Shown one piece after another: positions 13,049 to 17,893 of a stretch of DNA of 17,893 nt; position 1 is the first letter of the stretch; every line of letters starts with the position of its first letter. The notes below the pieces were generated by a model. That model made no database searches and was not told where the DNA came from. It saw only the letters and a list, made by a program, of their open reading frames with translations. Location of the stretch: contig CAZPAM010000052.1 in NCBI GenBank assembly GCA_964584595.1, positions 1-17,893 of the forward strand, in the 5' to 3' direction. This stretch comes from Scalindua sp964584595. Its GTDB lineage: Bacteria > Planctomycetota > Brocadiia > Brocadiales > Scalinduaceae. The position numbers and the translations under genes are program-made.

Positions 13049-14434
13049 ATGATAACCTTCCTTAATAAAACCAGAAAACATATAGCATTCAAACTTATTG
13101 GGGGAGTGCTGGTGATTTTGACAATAGCTACGGGTTTGGCAAGCGCTTACATGTTATTTTGGGACAGGGGAGACTTACTTTCACTACTCGATGCGCAGGG
13201 CAAAATACTGACTGAACAGGTTGCTATTTCTTCTATAGAACCATTGCTTGTGAATGACTACCCGGTGCTGGAAACATTGGCAGAGTTTATTATAAAAGAT
13301 AGCCAGTCCATAAGTTTTGTTAAAATTGAACGAAAAGATGGAAAAATTGTGGCAGGTTCGACGAGGCCCGATATTAACGGTACCCAACAGGAAAGTCATC
13401 AAAACAGAATTTACACACTTGATATTGTTGTTCCCAGCGGAGAAAGAATAGGCAGGTCCATAGTTGGAATCTCCACAAAACCTATGAATGAAACGATTGC
13501 AAAAAGAGGAAGAATCCTGATCACAGGATCCATTATTTCATTATTGGCGGTTTCACTCCTTATAGCATTTATGTTGAAACGGACAGTAAGTAACCCGTTA
13601 CGCAAGTTGGACAATTTTGCCAGATTACTCGGAAACGGTGATCTTGAGTCAACGATTAACCTTTCACGTAAGGATGAAATAGGCAGACTGGCTGAAACTC
13701 TTGACAATATGCGGGAAAACTTAAAAAATTCTCTAAACCAGATTTTAAGTCAAAAAGAGGAACTTGAACAGCACAAAAACCATCTTGAAGCAATGGTAGA
13801 GGAAAGGACACAGGACCTGTCCAGGACCAATCTAAGATTGCATAAAGAAGTCGAAGAACGTATTGCCGCCCAGCAGGAAAGAGAAAAGGTTATCAAGATG
13901 CTTGAAAAGATGCAGATAAAGTTAACTCAACTATCATTCCAAGATGAGCTGACCGGTGTGTCAAACCGGCGCCGGTTTGACTATATACTGGAAACTGAGT
14001 GGCGTAGGGCCGAGAGAGAGAAACAGCCCCTCAGTTTGCTGATGATAGACATAGATTGTTTTAAAAAGTACAACGATACTTACGGCCACCAGGCAGGCGA
14101 TGCATGTTTAACCCGTGTTGCAACCGCCATGCAGGCACAGTTTAAACGCCCCGGCGACCTCCTGGCACGCTACGGTGGTGAGGAATTTTCGGCTATCTTA
14201 CCGAATACCGACTTAAAAGGCGCAGATCAGATTGCAGAATCTCTTCATAAAGCCATCAGCGATATAAATATCCCGCACAAATCATCCGATGTGTGTGGTA
14301 GGTTAACAATATCCATTGGCGCATCGAGTTGTATTGCCGATACTTGTTCCGACGAAAAGGATTTAATCTCAACCGCAGACAAAGCCCTATATGAAGCTAA
14401 ATCAAAGGGAAGAAATAAGACTGCAGGCATTTAA
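13049..14434 (+). CDS. Membrane diguanylate cyclase (HAMP-GGDEF) with periplasmic sensor domain
   Basis: A 461-residue inner-membrane enzyme that makes c-di-GMP from two GTP. TM1 is at about residues 16-36. A periplasmic sensor domain (about 37-155, which I cannot name with certainty; CHASE8-like in size) follows, then TM2 at about 156-176, HAMP to about 229, a long coiled coil (about 230-295) and a GGDEF domain (about 296-460). The catalytic loop is RYGGEEF (GGEEF at 376-380), intact, and the metal-binding MIDIDCFKKYND is present. RPGD at 367-370, five residues before GGEEF, fits the RxxD inhibitory I-site, so product feedback inhibition is expected. No EAL or HD-GYP domain is attached. ATG 13049 lacks a clear Shine-Dalgarno site but directly precedes a typical charged N-terminus and TM1. 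The signal sensed is unknown. Confidence 0.93.
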   Translation: MITFLNKTRKHIAFKLIGGVLVILTIATGLASAYMLFWDRGDLLSLLDAQGKILTEQVAISSIEPLLVNDYPVLETLAEFIIKDSQSISFVKIERKDGKIVAGSTRPDINGTQQESHQNRIYTLDIVVPSGERIGRSIVGISTKPMNETIAKRGRILITGSIISLLAVSLLIAFMLKRTVSNPLRKLDNFARLLGNGDLESTINLSRKDEIGRLAETLDNMRENLKNSLNQILSQKEELEQHKNHLEAMVEERTQDLSRTNLRLHKEVEERIAAQQEREKVIKMLEKMQIKLTQLSFQDELTGVSNRRRFDYILETEWRRAEREKQPLSLLMIDIDCFKKYNDTYGHQAGDACLTRVATAMQAQFKRPGDLLARYGGEEFSAILPNTDLKGADQIAESLHKAISDINIPHKSSDVCGRLTISIGASSCIADTCSDEKDLISTADKALYEAKSKGRNKTAGI

Positions 14435-14532
14435 CCTGCTCCCCATTTCCTAATCCAATTATACAGTGTAATACTAACTTTACAGCTGGATCAGAATTGA
14501 AGAATATAGGAATTAAGGGATTAAAGACGAAA

Positions 14533-14570
14533 GACAAATGACGAATGACAAATGACAAATGACAAATGAC
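14533..14570. repeat. Heptamer tandem repeat (GACAAAT x5)
   Basis: Five consecutive 7-base units, four GACAAAT and one GACGAAT (14540-14546), run from 14533 to 14567 and are followed by GAC; a degenerate GACGAAA precedes them. The ATG of the small lipoprotein-like gene (14559-14561) lies in this array. Because 7 is not a multiple of 3, each added or lost unit shifts the reading frame of any upstream ATG. Confidence 0.85.
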
Positions 14571-14867
14571 CAAGCTCAAAGTTCAATAAAATCCCTGTTG
14601 ATAGCTTTACTCCTTATGGTTTGTATTGGTTGCTTTGGGACATACAGTTTTGAGAATGTGGCAACAATGAGTGATTCTAGATTGAAGAGTGAATATTTGG
14701 ATATTGAACATAAATTAGGCAAAAAACATTCGCTTTATTTTGGTGAACGAACATATGGTCAACCTGAAGGGCTGGAAAAAGTCAGTTTAGAACGTGATAT
14801 AGATAAGCTTGAAGCCCGGCTTAATGAATTGAATTTAGAAATGTCAAATCGTGGGATTATGCCTTGA
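14559..14867 (+). CDS. Small hypothetical protein, possible lipoprotein
   Basis: A 102-residue protein with an N-terminal hydrophobic segment (about residues 12-26) ending in MVCIGCFG. C25 could be a lipobox cysteine (Cys-Ile-Gly-Cys), although the -3 residue is a cysteine instead of the usual Leu or Val. The rest is charged and helical; residues 72-98 form a probable coiled coil. This layout resembles small uncharacterised bacterial lipoproteins, but I do not recognise a named family. The start lies in a heptamer tandem repeat and has no Shine-Dalgarno site. The in-frame ATG at 14538 is closed by TGA at 14553. Function unknown. Confidence 0.6.
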   Translation: MTNDQAQSSIKSLLIALLLMVCIGCFGTYSFENVATMSDSRLKSEYLDIEHKLGKKHSLYFGERTYGQPEGLEKVSLERDIDKLEARLNELNLEMSNRGIMP

Positions 14868-14899
14868 TGTCTATTACTCAAAAGAGATATTTATTCACG

Positions 14900-14924
14900 C
14901 CTGCCCGCCGGTCTATTAGGCAGG
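14900..14924. repeat. GC-rich inverted repeat between convergent genes
   Basis: CCTGCC (14900-14905) pairs with GGCAGG (14919-14924) across a 13-base loop. It lies in the 89-base gap between two convergent genes, where it could help end transcription. No clean T-run follows on either strand, so it is listed as a repeat rather than a terminator. Confidence 0.45.
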
Positions 14925-14956
14925 GATTTCAATCTTCAACCTACAATCAACAATAG

Positions 14957-15451
14957 TCAATCTAAAACGCTTGCCCCATACATCGTAAGGTAACAAGTAG
15001 ATGCGATTTCAGCGACCGGGGTGTCCGGCCCCCAGAGTTTTTCATCTGATGCCATTTCTGAAACACATATTTCAAGTTTCTTAGAACACTCTTTAACAGT
15101 TGCAAGCCATTGTTCATTATCTAATTTATCAAGTTTTTTCTGAAGCTCAGGATTCTTAGTTTTAGTAATCTCAATAAACCAATCACTGGCCGTGTGCCAT
15201 CTATTGTTATGCGTTGAATCACGCCATGTCCTTACAGTAGCCTTATGAAGATTGCCGGTTCCGCCGGCCCATTCTCTTATTTTCTGCTCTATATCATTGT
15301 CTGCTTGAGTACCGGCAGATTCAATACTTGTACTTTCTGAAGTTTCCTTATCTTCCTTTTTGTACTTTTCGACATAAATAAATATTACTACCAGTGCTAA
15401 TAGAGCAACCCATGTCCTTTTATAAAAAGGCTTTTTCTCCTGTCCACTCAT
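14957..15451 (-). CDS. Single-TM hypothetical protein
   Basis: A 164-residue protein of unknown function. Residues 1-12 are positively charged (KKPFYKRTW), 13-28 are one membrane helix (WVALLALVVIFIYVEK), about 29-55 form a Ser/Thr/Glu-rich linker, and the remaining about 110 residues would lie outside the cytoplasm under the positive-inside rule. Three cysteines (C122, C129, C153) could form a disulfide there. A clear GGGGAGGAG precedes the ATG at 15451, which supports expression. A strong hairpin at 15463-15494 touches that ribosome binding site. No family is recognised. Confidence 0.7.
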   Translation of the reverse strand: MSGQEKKPFYKRTWVALLALVVIFIYVEKYKKEDKETSESTSIESAGTQADNDIEQKIREWAGGTGNLHKATVRTWRDSTHNNRWHTASDWFIEITKTKNPELQKKLDKLDNEQWLATVKECSKKLEICVSEMASDEKLWGPDTPVAEIASTCYLTMYGASVLD

Positions 15452-15807
15452 ATTTGCTCCTCCCCGCCCGAACGTACCGTTCGGTACGGGCGGGTTGCCC
15501 CTTGTCTAACTTTAGGCACTTTAAACTTTATCTCACTTTAACCTTTTTTCTGCTAGTCGCTGTCCCTATTTATTTATTTTTAGAATTAGCAAATACTTTT
15601 CGTATACTACTACCACCTGAGACTATAATTGTCTAACTTTTTCCTGAAAGTCTTATCTGTTTTGATACACTTAATTATACATAAATGCATATTGACACCT
15701 TCTTCTTATATCTGTAATTTATGGATAATTTTGAATAACACTCTACCTGTTTGGCTAGACAAGAAAGCGTTACAAAAGCAATTTTCCTATTATTTATTAT
15801 TTTAAAA
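15452..15807. other. Intergenic region upstream of the P-type ATPase
   Basis: This 356-base divergent gap contains the 15463-15494 hairpin and AT-rich DNA. A possible plus-strand -35 TTGACA (15692-15697) lies 17 bases before TAATTT (15715-15720), a weak -10 match, leaving a leader of about 85 bases before the ATPase. An 80-codon plus-strand reading frame crossing the hairpin lacks any protein-like feature, and I do not call it a gene. I see no tRNA or attachment site. Confidence 0.5.
15463..15494. repeat. Strong GC-rich hairpin next to a ribosome binding site
   Basis: CCCGCCC (15463-15469) pairs with GGGCGGG (15488-15494), and inside this GTACC (15474-15478) pairs with GGTAC (15483-15487), leaving a 4-base bulge and a GTTC loop. 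An alternative inner pairing, CCGAACG with CGTTCGG, is also perfect. In the minus-strand mRNA the element is just upstream of, and touching, the Shine-Dalgarno of the gene starting at 15451. It could be a dispersed REP-like repeat or a translation-control hairpin. Confidence 0.55.
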
Positions 15808-17893
15808 ATGAACTGGTATCAGATTGATTCAGAAGATTCTTTCCGGAAGCTCAACACTTCAGAAGATGGGCTAAGTGATAAGGAAGTCAAAGAGCTTCTT
15901 TTACAGTACGGCCCAAACAAACTTGCTGAAGAAGAGAAGATAAATAAACTCAAAATACTCATTCATCAATTTACAAGCCCACTGATTTATATCCTCCTAA
16001 TAGCAGCTGTTGTTACATTTTTTCTCAGGGAATTCATAGATACCGGTGTCATTATGGCTGTGGTGATCCTCAATGCAGTTATCGGGTACATCCAGGAGTT
16101 CAAGGCAGAAGAGAGTGTAAGGGCATTAAAAAAGATGATAGTGCCTAAGGCAAGGGTATTAAGGGATGGCATAACGAAGGAGGTAAACAGCGTTGAGCTT
16201 GTTCCCGGCGATATTGTCATACTTTCGTCAGGCTCTAAGGTTCCTGCTGATCTCAGGCTGTTCAGGACAATTGAGTTGAAGGTTGAAGAGGCTATGCTTA
16301 CCGGAGAATCTATTCCCGCTGAGAAGATTATATCCACAATAAAGGAAGACAATTTGACACCAGGAGATCAGAGGAACATGGCTTTTATGGGTACGGTTGT
16401 TGTAAGTGGAAGGGCCAGGGGCGTTGTTGTTGAGACAGGGCAGAGGACAATCCTCGGAAAGATTGCAAAGGAAGTCAGGGAAGTATCTGCATTCAAGACT
16501 CCCCTTCAGGACAAACTTGAAAGGTTTGCCAGGTTAATAGGATATGCGATCCTGGGATTTTCTGCCCTCATCTTCCTGGCAGGCATAATGAGCGGAGTAA
16601 AGGCATCAGACATGTTTCTGACCGCTGTCGCCACTGCAGTGTCGGCGATACCTGAAGGACTGCCCGTTGCCGTAACTATAACAATGGCTATTGGTGTGGC
16701 AAGAATGGTAAGACGGAATGCCATTGTAAGAAAACTACCTGCCGTGGAGACCCTGGGAAGCACAACTGTCATAGGTTCTGACAAAACAGGGACCCTGACC
16801 AGAAATGAAATGACTGTCAGGCTTATTTTTGATGGAGAGAAAACATACAAGGTTACAGGGAGCGGATATGATCCGGAGGGAGCGATTCTCTATGAGCAAA
16901 CCGCTGTCAGCCCGGATGAGCTGAAAAACCTCAGGCAGGTTCTCAGGATAGGATTTCTCTGTAATGAGTCCAATGTTTATAAAGAGGATGGCCAGTACAA
17001 GGTTGATGGCGACCCCACAGAGGGAGCTCTTATCGTTTCTGCAGCAAAGGCAGGGCTCAGGATCGAAGATGAAAAGGATAATTATCCACAGATAGGAATT
17101 CTGCCTTTTGAATCTGAACGCGGATACATGGCTACCCTTCACAAATACAAAGAGAAAAAGTTTCTTTTCGTTAAAGGTGCTCCTGAAAAGGTGCTTGATA
17201 TGTGTGCCAAGAGTATGGCCGATAACAGTCTGGAGAAAGATAAAATCTTACATGTTGCCAATGTTTTTGCAAAGGAAGGGCTCAGGGTACTTGCAATGGC
17301 TTATAAAGAAGTGCCTGCCGATCTGGACGAAATCACACATCACGATGTTGATTCCAATATGATCCTTACAGGTCTTCAGGGAATGTTAGATCCTCCAAGG
17401 CCGGAGGCTATTGATGCCATTGGGGGCTGCAAAGAGGCCGGGATAAGGGTTGTCATGATTACCGGAGATCATGCCGCCACAGCTTCTACCATAGCCGGGA
17501 TGCTCGGCATAACAACAGAAGAATCCAACGTATTAACAGGCAAACAGATAGAGACGATGGATGATGATGAACTCTTCAACACGGTCAAAAACGTTTCTGT
17601 ATTTGCAAGGGTCGCGCCTCAGCATAAATTGAAAATAGCCAGGCAACTTGAAAGACATGGAGAGATTGTAGCCGTAACAGGTGATGGAGTTAATGATGCC
17701 CCGGCACTTAAGGCGGCGCATATTGGCATTGCCATGGGTGGAACAGGAACGGATGTGGCAAAGGAGGCGTCAGATATGGTCCTTGCAGATGATAACTTTG
17801 CAAGTATTTTTGCCGCAGTGGAGGAAGGAAGGGTCGTATATGACAATATCAGGAAGGTCACGCTTTTTCTTGTATCCTGCGGCTTTGGAGAAC
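15808..17893 (+). CDS. P2-type cation-transporting ATPase, partial (runs off right edge)
   Basis: About 695 codons of a P-type ATPase (usual length about 880-900), open to the window end. In order: a cation-ATPase N-terminal domain (GLSDKEVKELLLQYGPNKL), TM1-TM2 (about 55-95), actuator domain with TGES at 165-168, TM3-TM4 with PEGLP at 282-286, phosphorylation motif DKTGTLT with D325, nucleotide-binding KGAPE at 456-460, and hinge GDGVNDAP at 625-632, followed by the start of TM5. PEGLP and the N-terminal domain place it with Ca2+/Mn2+/Na+-type (P2) pumps rather than heavy-metal (CPx) pumps. TM5-TM6 ion ligands are outside the window, so the ion is unresolved. ATG 15808 fits the family start, but it has no visible Shine-Dalgarno; the upstream sequence is almost only A and T. 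Confidence 0.94.
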   Translation, partial: MNWYQIDSEDSFRKLNTSEDGLSDKEVKELLLQYGPNKLAEEEKINKLKILIHQFTSPLIYILLIAAVVTFFLREFIDTGVIMAVVILNAVIGYIQEFKAEESVRALKKMIVPKARVLRDGITKEVNSVELVPGDIVILSSGSKVPADLRLFRTIELKVEEAMLTGESIPAEKIISTIKEDNLTPGDQRNMAFMGTVVVSGRARGVVVETGQRTILGKIAKEVREVSAFKTPLQDKLERFARLIGYAILGFSALIFLAGIMSGVKASDMFLTAVATAVSAIPEGLPVAVTITMAIGVARMVRRNAIVRKLPAVETLGSTTVIGSDKTGTLTRNEMTVRLIFDGEKTYKVTGSGYDPEGAILYEQTAVSPDELKNLRQVLRIGFLCNESNVYKEDGQYKVDGDPTEGALIVSAAKAGLRIEDEKDNYPQIGILPFESERGYMATLHKYKEKKFLFVKGAPEKVLDMCAKSMADNSLEKDKILHVANVFAKEGLRVLAMAYKEVPADLDEITHHDVDSNMILTGLQGMLDPPRPEAIDAIGGCKEAGIRVVMITGDHAATASTIAGMLGITTEESNVLTGKQIETMDDDELFNTVKNVSVFARVAPQHKLKIARQLERHGEIVAVTGDGVNDAPALKAAHIGIAMGGTGTDVAKEASDMVLADDNFASIFAAVEEGRVVYDNIRKVTLFLVSCGFGE

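Noticed and set aside
14533..14570. CRISPR-like array
   Set aside because: Units are 7 bases with no spacers; this is a simple tandem repeat.
15394..15636. 80-codon plus-strand frame as a small membrane protein
   Set aside because: It overlaps the well-supported minus-strand gene start and runs through a GC hairpin; it has no ribosome binding site, and its hydrophobic part comes from AT-rich intergenic DNA.

Overview
The window looks like part of the chromosome of a strictly anaerobic bacterium with a Gram-negative-type envelope. Evidence: Shine-Dalgarno-led operons, an oxygen-sensitive hydrogenase/heterodisulfide-reductase complex, radical-SAM maturases, a c-di-GMP cyclase and a possible lipoprotein. 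The Cys-rich tail on the PAS protein and the short degenerate intergenic repeats are, as I recall, common in Desulfobacterota, Nitrospirota and Planctomycetota. I cannot place the organism more precisely from sequence alone.

Region 1 (1-136, minus): the first 45 codons of an NDP-forming acyl-CoA synthetase that continues out of the window.

Region 2 (234-11330, minus): about 11 kb of ten tightly packed genes, probably one transcript from a sigma70-like promoter at 11393-11421. In transcription order: hdrC, hdrB, a 1125-residue hdrA with a nested GltD/NfnB-like NAD(P)H module, mvhD, the [NiFe] hydrogenase small subunit (mvhG-like), the large subunit (mvhA-like), an M52 maturation endopeptidase, a zinc-domain-less HypA-like protein, a HypC-HydE fusion, and HydG. 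The first six encode a soluble complex expected to oxidise H2 and split electrons by flavin-based bifurcation between ferredoxin and a CCG-domain substrate site, possibly with NAD(P) as a third partner. The last four mature the hydrogenase. HydE and HydG are the radical-SAM enzymes that build the Fe-CO-CN unit of [FeFe] hydrogenases. Here they are the terminal genes of a [NiFe] hydrogenase operon, HydE is fused to the [NiFe] chaperone HypC, and no HydF or [FeFe] hydrogenase is in view. The reading I favour is a variant anaerobic route in which HydG-derived CO (and perhaps cyanide) reaches the [NiFe] site through the HypC-HydE fusion. This is the main discovery candidate.

Region 3 (11331-11729): a non-coding divergent region with the operon promoter, helically phased GAAATTT motifs, two overlapping palindromes and the C-terminal remnant of a formate/nitrite transporter gene.

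Region 4 (11730-15451): accessory genes. A single-domain PAS protein with a CX2C/CX2C tail, a small VIT/CCC1-like membrane protein and a membrane diguanylate cyclase are on plus. A small possible lipoprotein (plus) and a single-TM hypothetical (minus) converge. Short repeats and hairpins lie between the genes.

Region 5 (15452-17893): a 356-base intergenic stretch with a strong hairpin, then a P-type cation ATPase on plus that runs off the right edge.
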